Origin: Rattus norvegicus
Taxonomy: Eukaryota; Chordata; Mammalia; Rodentia; Muridae
Assembly (NCBI RefSeq): GCF_036323735.1
Contig: NC_086028.1
Coordinates: forward strand, 25,713,001-25,777,000
Direction: 5' to 3'
Length of the DNA stretch: 64,000 nucleotides
Made by a program: the position numbers and the translations under genes
Shown: positions 44,939 through 56,326 of the stretch, in pieces
How positions within the stretch are numbered: position 1 is the first letter of the stretch
How the letters are laid out: each line of letters begins with the position of its first letter
The notes under the pieces: generated by a model
What the model saw: only the letters and a program-made list of their open reading frames with translations
Databases searched by the model: none
Told to the model about the DNA's origin: nothing

Positions 44939-45856
44939 CCAATGTTCACCTTTTCTTTTGAAAATTCCAAATGGAATATTTTATCTGCATTTTAAAAAAA
45001 ATCACTGACAAGTGTACAAGGTCTTGGCTTTCCTTTCTGTTGACATCTGTTACTTCGCCACAATGCAGTTTTCTCCAGTGGCTCCCAAGCAGTCTCTCTG
45101 TGTGGGCTGTGGTGGAGGGGTTCAGAACTATCAGTCTCACCCCTAGGCCAGTAATTCTCCCAGCTGCTATGGATACCCATGTGCCAGCCTTCCTTGCTAA
45201 TTTACATTCGCTCACCTGGGGGTGATCCTACAGCACAGGCTGAGGGAAGCCATCGGATGCTATTGGAGTATAAAATGGTCATGGAGTATAAAATGGTCAC
45301 TGGACAAGTCCGTACTCCCCCCACCCCCTGCCTAAGATCTGAAGATCTTTTGACAGAAATTCTCTGAGCACGTATGTTCCAGGAGGTAAGTGTCAGAGAT
45401 ACAGCACAGAACTGAATCCAGTTCCTACTTCCAAATAGCTTATGGTCTGTCATGAAAAAAAAAAAAGGCAAGTGCATTATAGCGTGATAAATACTTGGAG
45501 CTTTGGCTGTGTGGATTTGTGTGATAAACTTCTCCTGGATTACGACACTGAGATTTTATGGATTGTTACTTTGGCATAGAGCATCTTATCAGAACTGGCA
45601 GGTACCTGGATAGAGACATATTACACTGCTCCGAGTCAGCCCTGGAGCTGTTTCCCCCCATGCTTCAAGAAGCACAAGCTATCGGAAGCTAGTAGCACTC
45701 TGCACGCAATCATTTTTGACCTTTCTGATGGCTTACCAGGACAATAGCTCAGGTGGGCTTTGGGGCAGTTTGTCTCACGTTTACTGGACTCTGATTTGGT
45801 TGAACTCACCAGATGAGAACTTCTCTGCTTCATGCTCCGTTTGCTTGCTTTTCGAA
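44939..45856. other. Unique DNA with an 18-bp tandem duplication
   Basis: 'tggagtataaaatggtca' is repeated in tandem at 45264-45281 and 45282-45299. No gene or other repeat recognised. Confidence 0.6.
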
Positions 45857-46003
45857 TGTGTTTTCAAACAGGGTCTTACTTGCAAAGTAATTCTGGCTAA
45901 CCTGGAACTTGCTATATAAACTAAGCTGAGCTTACTTGTGGTGAACTCCCTGTGCCTGCCTCTCTAGTGCCTGGGTATCAGGAGTGCCAGCATGTCCAGC
46001 CCC
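45857..46003 (-). repeat. B1 SINE, diverged
   Basis: 'aaacagggtcttacttgcaaagtaattctggctaacctggaacttgctatataaactaagctg' and 'cctgcctctctagtgcctgggtatcaggagtgccagcatgtcc': the complement of an old B1. Confidence 0.75.
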
Positions 46004-46259
46004 AGACTATTCGTTCTTACAAGGCAAGGAGCAAGCTCCGTTTCTTCTTCAACAGATTCTTGCTAGATGCAAATGCGTTTGAGAAGTTTTCTTATTTATC
46101 GTCCTGCCAGAATCTCAGAACCGTCTTAAAAATTGGTGGGTTACTCATAAGTAGCAGTTTTCAGCAAAGAAACTACCTACAACTGTCCATCTACAAGTTT
46201 GGAGAGAAGGAATTATGAGGACCAGAGGGATTTTTTCTAACAAGGAAGCGGAGCAGATT

Positions 46260-46883
46260 ATTTTTTAAAAATTTAAATTTTATTAATCATTGTGTTCATT
46301 TACATCTCAAATGATATCCCGCTTCCTAGTTACGTCTCTACAAACTCTCCATCCCACAACCTCTCTCTCCTCCCTCCACATTGCCTCTGTGAGGGTGCTC
46401 CCCACCAACCCACCCTCTCCGGTCCCACCCCTTCAGCACCCTCCTATGCTGGGGCATCAAACCTCCACAGGCCCAAAGGGCCTCCCCTCGCACTGATGTC
46501 AGACAAGGCCATCTTCTGCTACATATGTATCTGGAGCATTGGCCCCTCCCTGTACGCTCCTTGGTTGGTGGTCTAGTCCCTGGAAGCATTGGGTGTTCCG
46601 GCCAGCTGCTGTTGTTCTTCCTACGGGGTTGCAATTCGCCTCAGCTCCTCCAGTCCTTCTGCCAGCTCCCCCACTAGGTTCTCTGAGCTCAATCTGATGG
46701 TTGGCTCCAAGCATCCATATCTGCATTAGTCAGTTGCTGGCTGAACCTTTCAAGGAGCAGTTACACCAGGTTCCTGTGAGCAAGTGCCTCTTCGTAATGG
46801 CAACAGTGTCGGGTTTGGTGTCTGAAGACAGGATGGATCCCCGGGTGGTGCAGTCCCCATGGCCCATCCTTCAGTCTCTGCCT
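46260..46883 (-). mobile_element. LINE-1 copy F, 3'UTR only, with 10-bp TSD
   Basis: Old L1 3'UTR on the minus strand: plus-strand 'cattgtgttcatttacatctcaaatgatatccc' (46288), 'ctccccaccaacccaccctctcc', 'catcttctgctacatatgtatctggagc', 'ctagtccctggaagc', 'ggatggatccccgggtggtgcagtcc'. Flanked by 'ggagcagatt' at 46250-46259 and 46884-46893. No ORF2 sequence. Confidence 0.85.
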
Positions 46884-46893
46884 GGAGCAGATT

Positions 46894-47664
46894 CTTAAAA
46901 AAACAGACCATGCAGCCTGTCTTTTCCCAACATCCGCCAGATGGGGGCAGTAGAAGAATATAGTTTGTTTATCTGGAGCCACACCAACTCAATTTGGTAC
47001 TGATTTTTTTATTAGGAACACCACCAAGTGTTTTGTGAAATGATTTTTGCATGTATTTCTAGGGATGGGGAATTCTGGAATCTTCTGGAAAAATATAATG
47101 GCTTTGAATGAGTTTTATTACTACTTCTGTAGATTAAAGGAATTTCTTTCTTTTGCCTTGAAAGTTAAAATACTCTGGAGGAAGCTGGGCAAAATAAGTT
47201 TAATTCCATAGTAGCCTTTGTCCAGCTTCTGCCCTGTCCGTGGCTTGTGCAGAATTGAAAACTATTTTCAGAATTTGGCGTTGTCATCTGGGCCTCCTGA
47301 CAAGAGGCTGCTCATACTCAGCAATCCTTCAAATAGGATTCCTGAGTCAGCACTTGTTTTGCATATTCAAGGACGCTGATAGCTGGTTGCTTCAGGTTAG
47401 CAATCTGGTGAAACACCATTGGGCTTGAGGGGATGAGTTTTCGTCCCAGAGCTGGGGCAGGCTATCCCATCTCTCCAGACTTTAGCCAGAACTGGAGATA
47501 ATCCTCAGAACTTTTCAGGTCTAGACAGCTCTGCTTCTACAGACTAGAGGTAGTTTTCAGCAACTACTGCTAGCCTATTGCTACCACACAACATTCATTA
47601 CACTTTACAAAGGCTTGCACTTCTTGTATCACATTCCTTATGTTCTGTGACCTAATAGTGTTTT
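46894..47664. other. Unique DNA; CTCF-like motif near 46934
   Basis: No gene or interspersed repeat recognised. 46934-46950 reads 'ccgccagatgggggcag', a partial match to the vertebrate CTCF core, with mismatches. Confidence 0.45.
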
Positions 47665-48985
47665 GAAGGCAGACTTTTTTTTTGTTATTTATTTATTTGT
47701 TTGTTTGTTTTTACATTTTCTTTTATTGGATTTTTTAAATTTACATTTCAAATGTTATCCCCTTTCCTGGTTTTACTTCCAGAAACCCACTATTTCCCCA
47801 TTTCTATGAGGGTGCTCCCCCCCCACCTCTCCACCCTGACATTCCCCTACACCAGGCATAGAGCTTTGACAGGACTGAGGACCTTTCCTCCCATTGATGC
47901 CCCACAAGGCCATCCTCCGCTACATATGTGGCTGGAGCCAAAGGTCCATCCCTGTGTACTCTTGGGATGGTGGTTTAGTCCCTGGGAGCTCTGGTTGGTT
48001 GATACTATGTTCTTCTTATGGGGTTGCAAACTACTTCAGATCCTTTAGTCTTTTCTCTAACTTCTCCATTGAGGACCCCACTATCAGTTCAATGGCTGGC
48101 TGTGAGCATCTGCCTCTGTATTTGTAAGGATCTCATAGAGCCTCTCAGGAGACAGCTATCAGGCTTTAGTCAAGCATGCTCTTCTTGGCATCTTCAATAT
48201 TGTCTGGGTTAGGTGGCTGTGTATGTGATGGATCCCCAGGTAATCTCTGGATGACCTTTCCTTCAGTCTCTGCTCCACACTTTGTCTCCACATTTCCTCC
48301 TGTGAGTATTTTTTTTTCCCTTCTAAGAAAGACTGAAGCATCAACACTTTGGTCTTCCTTTTTTTTTTTTGAGCTTCATGTGGTATTGTATCTCGGGTAT
48401 TCCAAGCATTTGGACTAATATCCACTTATCAGTGAGTGCATACCATGTGTGTTCTTTTGTGATTGGGTTGTTTCACTCAGGATGATATTTTCTAGTTCTA
48501 CCCATTTGCCTAAGAATTTCATGAAGTCATTGTTTTAAATAGCTGAGTAGTACTCCATTGTGTAAATGGACCACATTTTCTGTATCCATTCCTCTGTTGA
48601 GGGACATCTGGGTTCTTTCCAGCTTCTTGCTATTATAAGTAAGGCTGCTATGAACATAGTGGAGCATGTGTTCTTGTTATAGGTTGGAGCATCTTTTGGG
48701 TATATGTCCAGGAGTGATATAGCTGGGTGCAATTGCTATGTGCAATTTTCTGAGAACCTCCAGACTGATTTCCAGAGTGGTTGTACCAGCTTGCAATCCC
48801 ACCAACAATGGAGGAATGTTCCTCTTTCTCCACACTCTCACCAGCATCTGCTGTCACATGAGTTTTTGATCTTAGCCATTCTGACTGGTGTGAGGTGGAA
48901 TCTCAGGGTTGTTTTGATTTACATTTCCCTGATGACTAAGGATGTTGAACATTTCCTTGGGTGGATCTCAGCCAGTCAGTATTTG

Positions 48986-49011
48986 GGATGGATCCTCAGG
49001 TGGGGCAGTCT
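48986..49011. repeat. 26-bp filler inside copy G flanked by 9-bp direct repeats
   Basis: ORF2-derived sequence of copy G is interrupted by 26 bp 'ggatggatcctcaggtgggg'+6 nt. It resembles an L1 3'UTR phrase (compare 46828-46854). It is bounded by 'cagtatttg' at 48977-48985 and 49012-49020. Sibling L1 copies lack it. Confidence 0.7.
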
Positions 49012-49992
49012 CAGTATTTGTCAGTTGAGAATTCTTTCTTTAGCTCTGTACCCATTTTTTGATAGGGTTATTTGATTCTTTGGAGTCTAACTTCTTGAGT
49101 TCTTAGTATATACTGGATATTAGCCCTGTATCAGAAGTAGGATAGGTGAAGATCTGTTGATTGCCATTTTTTCCTAATGACAGTGTCCTTTGCCTTACAG
49201 AAACTTTGTAATTTTATCAGGTCCATTGTTGTTAATTCTTTTTTTTCCTTTTTTTTCTTTTTTCTTTCTTTCTTTCTTTTTTATTAACTTGAGTACTTCT
49301 TACATACATTTCAAGTGTTAATCCCTTTCCCGGTTTCCCGGCAAACATTCCCCTCCCCCCTCCCCTTCCTTATGGGTGTTCCCCTCCCCACCCTCCCCCC
49401 ATTGCCGCCCTCCCCCCAACAGTCTAGTTCACTGGGGGTTCAGTCTTAGCAGGACCCATGGCTTCCCCTTCCACTGGTGCTCTTACTAGGATATTCATTG
49501 CTACCTATGAGGTCAGAGTCCAAGGTCAGTCCATGTATAGTCTTTAGGTAGTGGCTTAGTCCCTGGAAGCTCTGGTTGCTTGGTATTGTTGTACATATGG
49601 GGTCTCGAGCCCCTTCAAGCTCTTCCAGTTCTTTCTCTGATTACTTCAACGGGGGTCCTATTCTCAGTTCAGTGGTTTGCTTCTGGCATTCGCCTCTGTA
49701 TTTGCTGTATTCTGGCTGTTTCTCTCAGGAGCGATCTACATCTGGCTCCTGTCGGCCTGCACTTCTTTGCTTCATCCATCTTGTCTAATTGGGTGGCTGT
49801 ATATGTATGGGCCACATGTGGGGCAGGCTCTGAATGGGTGTTCCTTCAGTCTCTGTTTTAATCTTTGCCTCTCTCTTCCCTGCCAAGGGTATTCTTGTTC
49901 CCCTTTTAGAGAAGGAGTGAAGCATTCACATTTTGATCATCCGTCTTGAGTTTCATTTGTTCTAGGCATCTAGGGTAATTCAAGCATTTGGG

Positions 49993-52268
49993 CTAATAGC
50001 CACTTATCAGTGAGTGCATACCATGTATGTCTTTCTGTGATTGGGTTAGCTCACTCAGGATGATATTTTCCAGTTCCAACCATTTGCCTACGAATTTCAT
50101 AAAGCCGTTGTTTTTGATAGCTGAGTAATATTCCATTGTGTAGATGTACCACATTTTCTGTATCCATTCCTCTGTTGAAGGGCATCTGGGTTCTTTCCAG
50201 CTTCTGGCTATTATAAATAAGGCTGCGATGAACATAGTGGAGCACGTGTCTTTTTTATATGTTGGGGCATCTTTTGGGTATATGCCCAAGAGAGGTATAG
50301 CTGGATCCTCAGGCAGTTCAATGTCCAATTTTCTGAGGAACCTCCAGACTGATTTCCAGAGTGGTTGTACCAGCTTGCAATCCCACCAACAATGGAGGAG
50401 TGTTCCTCTTTCTCCACATCCTCTCCAGCATCTGGTGTAACCTGAGTTTTTGATCTTAGCCATTCTCACTGGTGTGAGGTGAAATCTCAGGGTTGTTTTG
50501 ATTTGCATTTCCCTTATGACTAAAGATGTTGAACATTTCTTTAGGTGTTTCTCTGCCGTTCGGCATTCCTCAGCTGTGAATTGTTTGTTTAGCTCTGAGC
50601 CCCATTTTTTAATAGGATTATTTGTCCCCCTGCGGTCTAACTTCTTGTGTTCTTTGTATATTTTGGATATAAGGCCTCTATCTGTTGTAGGATTGGTAAA
50701 GATCTTTTCCCAATCTGTTGGTTGCCGTTTTGTCCTAACCACAGTGTCCTTTGCCTTACAGAAGCTTTGCAGTTTTATGAGATCCCATTTGTCGATTCTT
50801 GATCTTAGAGCATAAGCCATTGGTGTTTTGTTCAGGAAATTTTTTCCAGTGCCCATGTGTTCCAGATGCTGCCCTAGTTTTTCTTCTATTAGTTTGAGTG
50901 TGTCTGGTTTGATGTGGAGGTCCTTGATCCACTTGGACGTAAGCTTTGTACAGGGTGATAAGCGTGGATCGATCTGCATTCTTCTACATGTTGCCCTCCA
51001 GTTGAACCAGCACCATTTGCTGAAAATGCTATCTTTTTTCCATTGGATGGTTTTGGCTCCTTTGTCAAAAATCAAGTGACCATAGGTGTGTGGGTTCATT
51101 TCTGGGTCTTCAATTCTATTCCATTGGTCTATCTGTCTGTCTCTGTACCAATACCATGCAGTTTTTATCACTATTGCTCTGTAATACTGCTTGAGTTCAG
51201 GGATAGTGATTCCCCCTGAAGTCCTTTTATTGTTGAGGATAGCTTTAGCTATCCTGGGTTTTTTGTTATTCCAGATGAATTTGCAAATTGTTCTGTCTAA
51301 CTCTTTGAAGAATTGGATCGGTATTTTGATGGGGATTGCATTGAATCTGTAGATTGCTTTTGGTAAAATGGCCATTTTTACTATATTAATCCTGCCAATC
51401 CATGAGCATGGGAGATCTTTCCATCTTCTGAGGTCTTCTTCAATTTCTTTCCTCAGTGTCTTGAAGTTCTTATTGTACAGATCTTTCACTTGCTTGGTTA
51501 AAGTCACACCGAGGTACTTTATATTATTTGGGTCTATTATGAAGGGTGTCGTTTCCCTAATTTCTTTTTCGGCTTGTTTCTCTTTTGTGTAGAGGAAGGC
51601 TACTGATTTATTTGAGTTAATTTTATACCCAGCCACTTTGCTGAAGTTGTTTATCAGCTTTAGTAGTTCTCTGGTGGAACTTTTGGGATCACTTAAATAT
51701 ACTATCATATCATCTGCAAATAGTGATATTTTGACTTCTTCTTTTCCGATCTGTATCCCCTTGACCTCCTTTTGTTTTCTGATTGCTCTGGCTAGAACTT
51801 CAAGAACTATAATGAATAAGTATGGAGAGAGTGGGCAGCCTTGTCTAGTCCCTGATTTTAGTGGGATTGCTTCAAGTTTCTCTCCATTTAGTTTAATGTT
51901 AGCAACTGGTTTGCTGTATATGACTTTTACTATGTTTAGGTATGGGACTTGAATTCCTATTCTTTCCAGGACTTTTATCATGAAGGGATGTTGAATTTTG
52001 TCAAATGCTTTCTCAGCATCTAATGAAATGATCATGTGGTTTTGTTCTTTCAGTGTGTTTATATATTGGATCACGTTGATGGTTTTCTGTATATTAAACC
52101 ATCCCTGCATACCTGGGATGAAGCCTACTTGATCATGGTTGATGATTGTTTTGATGTGCTCTTGGATTTGGTTTGCCAGAATTTTATTGAGTATTTTTGC
52201 GTGGATATTCATAAGGGAAATTGGTCTGAAGTTCTCTTTCTTTGTTGGGTCTTGTGTGGTTTAGGTAT
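49993..52268 (-). pseudogene. Copy H ORF2, RT to C-terminus
   Basis: An uninterrupted frame of 739 codons from an internal Met (52212) to the native stop (...LISGY). It contains the RQGCPLS motif and the catalytic FADD of the reverse transcriptase (the codons following 'gcaaa' at about 51708-51721 on the plus strand), and the C-terminal Cys motif CWRGCGERGTLLHCWWDC. Just upstream, near 52252, one base is missing from a short run relative to copy A (TCTT versus TCTTT on the plus strand), shifting the frame before the copy I insertion point. The N-terminal part of the same ORF2 continues at 54734. Confidence 0.92.
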
Positions 52269-52284
52269 AAGAGTAATTGTCGCT

Positions 52285-54717
52285 GATAGTATATTTAAGT
52301 GATCCCAAAAGTTCCACCAGAGAACTACTAAAGCTGATAAACAACTTCAGCAAAGTGGCTGGGTATAAAATTAACTCAAATAAATCAGTTGCCTTCCTCT
52401 ATACAAAAGAGAAACAAGCCGAGAAAGAAATTAGGGAAACGACACCCTTCATAATAGACCCAAATAATATAAAGTACCTCGGTGTGACTTTAACCAAGCA
52501 AGTAAAAGATCTGTACAATAAGAACTTCAAGACACTGAGGAAAGAAATTGAAGAAGACCTCAGAAGATGGAAAGATCTCCCATGCTCATGGATTGGCAGG
52601 ATTAATATAGTAAAAATGGCCATTTTACCAAAAGCAATCTACAGATTCAATGCAATCCCCATCAAAATACCAATCCAATTCTTCAAAGAGTTAGACAGAA
52701 CAATTTGCAAATTCATCTGGAATAACAAAAAACCCAGGATAGCTAAAGCTATCCTCAACAATAAGAGGACTTCAGGGGGAATCACTATCCCTGAACTCAA
52801 GCAGTATTACAGAGCAATAGTGATAAAAACTGCATGGTATTGGTACAGAGACAGACAGATAGACCAATGGAATAGAATTGAAGACCCAGAAATGAACCCA
52901 CACACCTATGGTCACTTGATTTTTGACAAAGGAGCCAAAACCATCCAATGGAAAAAAGATAGCATTTTCAGCAAATGGTGCTGGTTCAACTGGAGGGCAA
53001 CATGTAGAAGAATGCAGATCGATCCACGCTTATCACCCTGTACAAAGCTTAAGTCCAAGTGGATCAAGGACCTCCACATCAAACCAGACACACTCAAACT
53101 AATAGAAGAAAAACTAGGGAAGCATCTGGAACACATGGGCACTGGAAAAAATTTCCTGAACAAAACACCAATGGCTTATGCTCTAAGATCAAGAATCGAC
53201 AAATGGGATCTCATAAAACTGCAAAGCTTCTGTAAGGCAAAGGACACTGTGGTTAGGACAAAACGACAACCAACAGATTGGGAAAAGATCTTTACCAATC
53301 CTATAACAGATAGAGGCCTTATATCCAAAATATACAAAGAACTCAAGAAGTTAGGCCACAGGGAAACAAATAACCCTATTAAAAAATGGGGTTCAGAGCT
53401 GAACAAAGAATTCACAGCTGAGGAATGCCGAATGGCTGAGAAACACCTAAAGAAATGTTCAACATCTTTAGTCATAAGGGAAATGCAAATCAAAACAACC
53501 CTGAGATTTCACCTCACACCAGTGAGAATGGCTAAGATCAAAAACTCAGGTGACAGCAGATGCTGGCGAGGATGTGGAGAAAGAGGAACACTCCTCCATT
53601 GTTGGTGGGATTGCAGACTGGTAAAACCATTCTGGAAATCAGGCTGGAGGTTCCTCAGAAAATTGGACATTGAACTGCCTGAGGATCCAGCCATACCTCT
53701 CTTGGGCATATACCCAAAAAATGCCTCAACGTATAAAAGAGACACGTGCTCCACTATGTTCATCGCAGCCTTATTTATAATAGCCAGAAACTGGAAAGAA
53801 CCCAGATGCCCTTCAACAGAGGAATGGATACAGAAAATGTGGTACATCTACACAATGGAATATTACTCAGCTATCAAAAACAACGAGTTTATGAAATTCG
53901 TAGGCAAATGGTTGGAACTGGAAAATATCATCCTGAGTGAGCTAACCCACTCACAGAAAGACATACATGGTATGCACTCATTGATAAGTGGCTATTAGCC
54001 CAAATGCTTGAATTACCCTAGATCCCTAGAACAAAGGAAACTCAAGACGGATGATCAAAATGTGAATGCTTCACTCCTTCTTTAAATGAGGAAAAAGAAT
54101 ACCCTTGGCAGGGAAGGGAGAGGCAAAGATTAAAACAGAGACTGAAGGAACACCCATTCAGAGCCTGCCCCACAGGTGGCCCATACATATACAGCCACCC
54201 AATTAGACAAGATGGATGAAGCAAAGAAGTGCAGACCGACAGGAGCCGGATGTAGATCGCTCCTGAGAGACACAGCCAGAATACAGCAAATACAGAGGCG
54301 AATGCCAGCAGCAAACCACTGAACTGAGAATAGGTCCCCCGTTGAAGGAATCAGAGAAAGAACTGGAAGAGCTTGAAGGTGCTCGAGACCCCAAAAGTAG
54401 AACAATGTCAAGCAACCAGGGCTTCCAGGGACTAAGCCACTACCTAAAGACTATACATGGACTGACCCTGGACTCTGTCCCCATAGGTAGCAATGAATAT
54501 CCTAGTAAGAGCACCAGTGGAAGGGGAAGCCCTGGGTCCTGCTAAGACTGAACCCCCAGTGAACTAGACTGTTGGGGGGAGGGCGGCAATGGGGGGAGGG
54601 TGGGGAGGGGAACACCCATAAGGAAGGGGAGGGGGGAGGATGATGTCTGTCCGGAAACCGGGAAAGGGAATAACACTTGAAATGTATATAAGAAATACTC
54701 AAGATAATAAAAAAAAA
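52285..54717 (+). mobile_element. LINE-1 copy I (innermost), 5'-truncated, inserted in copy H
   Basis: A plus-strand L1 inserted in the opposite orientation to its host. It begins inside ORF2 directly after the FADD codons, runs to the native ORF2 stop (53998), has a full 3'UTR with a G-rich tract (about 54570-54640) and ends in an A tail (about 54703-54717). The TSD is 'gagtaattgtcgct' (52271-52284 and 54720-54733), possibly two A longer. Host sequence is continuous once one TSD copy and the insert are removed, so this was a simple insertion. Confidence 0.97.
52286..53998 (+). pseudogene. Copy I ORF2 fragment (post-FADD to C-terminus)
   Basis: An open frame of about 570 codons from IVYLSDP to the native stop. 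It lacks the endonuclease, the RT fingers/palm up to and including FADD, and any start codon. The apparent longer frame from 52277 uses TTG plus TSD-derived codons. The C-terminal Cys motif is intact. By my reading it differs from the matching part of copy H at about 21 residues. It has no coding function expected; antisense frames across it are shadows. Confidence 0.93.
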
Positions 54718-54733
54718 AAGAGTAATTGTCGCT

Positions 54734-56321
54734 TCATAGAAGGAATTCGGTAGTGCTCCATCTGTTTCAATTTTGTGGAATAGTTTGGATAATATTGGTA
54801 TGAGGTCTTCTATGAAGGTCTGATTGAATTCTGCACTAAACCCGTCTGGACCTGGGCTCTTTTTGGTTGGGAGACCTTTAATGACTGCTTCTATTTCCTT
54901 AGGAGTTATGGGGTTGTTTAACTGGTTTATCTGTTCCTGATTTAACTTCGGTACCTGGTATCTGTCTAGGAAATTGTCCATTTCCTGAAGATTTTCAAGT
55001 TTTGTTGAATATAGGCTTTTATAGTAAGATCTGATGATTTTTTGAATTTCCTCTGAATCTGTAGTTATGTCTCCCTTTTCATTTCTGATTTTGTTAATTT
55101 GGACACAATCTCTGTGTCCTCTCGTTAGTCTGGCTAAGGGTTTATCTATCCTGTTGATTTTCTCAAAGAACCAACTTTTGGTTCTGTTGATTCTTTCTAT
55201 GGTCCTTTTTGTTTCTACTTGGTTGATTTCAGCTCTGAGTTTGATTATTTCCTGCCTTCTACTCCTCCTGGGTGTATTTGCTTCTTTTTGTTCTAGAGCT
55301 TTTAGGTGTGCTGTCAAGCTGCTGACATATGCTCTTTCCTGTTTCTTTCTGCAGGCACTCAGCGCTATGAGTTTTCCTCTTAGCACAGCTTTCATTGTGT
55401 CCCATAAGTTTGAGTATGTTGTATCTTCATTTTCATTAAATTCTAAAAAGTTTTTAATTTCTTTCTTTATTTCTTCCTTGACCAGGTTATCATTGAGTAG
55501 AGCATTGTTCAATTTCCACGTATATGTGGGCATTCTTCCCTTATTGTTATTGAAGACCAGTTTTAGGCCGTGGTGGTCTGATAGCACGCATGGGATTATT
55601 TCTATCTTTCTGTACATGTTGAGGCCCGTTTTTTGACCAATTATATGGTCAATTTTGGAGAAAGTACCATGAGGAGCTGAGAAGAAGGTATATCCTTTTG
55701 CTTTAGGATAGAATGTTCTGTAAATATCTGTTAAGTCCATTTGGCTCATGACTTCTCTTAGTCTGTCTAGGTCTCTGTTTAATTTCTGTTTCCATGATCT
55801 GTCCATTGATGAGAGTGGGGTGTTGAAATCTCCCACTATTATTGTGTGAGGTGCAATATGTGTTTTGAGCTTTAGTAAGGTTTCTTTTACGTTGTAGGTG
55901 CCCTTGTATTTGGGGCATAGATATTTAGGATTGAGAGTTCATCTTGGTGGATTTTTCCTTTGATGAATATGAAGTGTCCTTCCTTATCTTTTTTGATGAC
56001 TTTTAGTTGAAAATTGATTTTATTTGATATTAGAATGGCTACTCCAGCTTGCTTCTTCGGACCATTTGCTTGGAAAGTTGTTTTCCAGCCTTTCACTCTG
56101 AGGTAGTGTCTGTCTTTGTCTCTGAGGTGTGTTTCCTGTAGGGAGCAGAATGCAGGGTCCTTGTTGTGTATCCAGTTTGTTAATCTATGTCTTTTTATTG
56201 GGGAGTTGAGGCCATTGATGTTGAGAGATATTAAGGAATAGTGATTATTGCTTCCTGATATATTCATATTTGGATGTGAGGTTATGTTTGTGTGCTTTTC
56301 TTCTCTTTGTTTTGTTGCCAA
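54734..56321 (-). pseudogene. Copy H ORF2, endonuclease and linker, frameshifted
   Basis: This is the N-terminal half of ORF2: an apurinic-type endonuclease that nicks target DNA, then the region leading to the RT. The first frame (55887-56321, 144 codons from MATKQ) holds the LNINGLN and catalytic-type LQETHL motifs (Glu at about residue 63). It stops after NTRAPTT because one base is missing near 55886-55890. The next frame (from 55836) resumes with GDFNTPL and later SDHHG, both endonuclease signatures, and continues to ATITL. There it reads through the TSD into the antisense 3'UTR of copy I, giving a chimeric tail to 54502. So the endonuclease is broken inside the domain. Confidence 0.9.
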
Positions 56322-56326
56322 GACGA

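Noticed and set aside
52277..53998. 573-codon plus-strand frame as an intact gene
   Set aside because: It is a 5'-truncated L1 ORF2. The apparent start is a TTG from the target-site duplication, and the endonuclease and FADD are absent.
55067..55636. 189-codon plus-strand frame
   Set aside because: Antisense shadow of L1 ORF2 (copy H). Its hydrophobic composition reflects the complement of an A-rich, Lys-rich coding strand.
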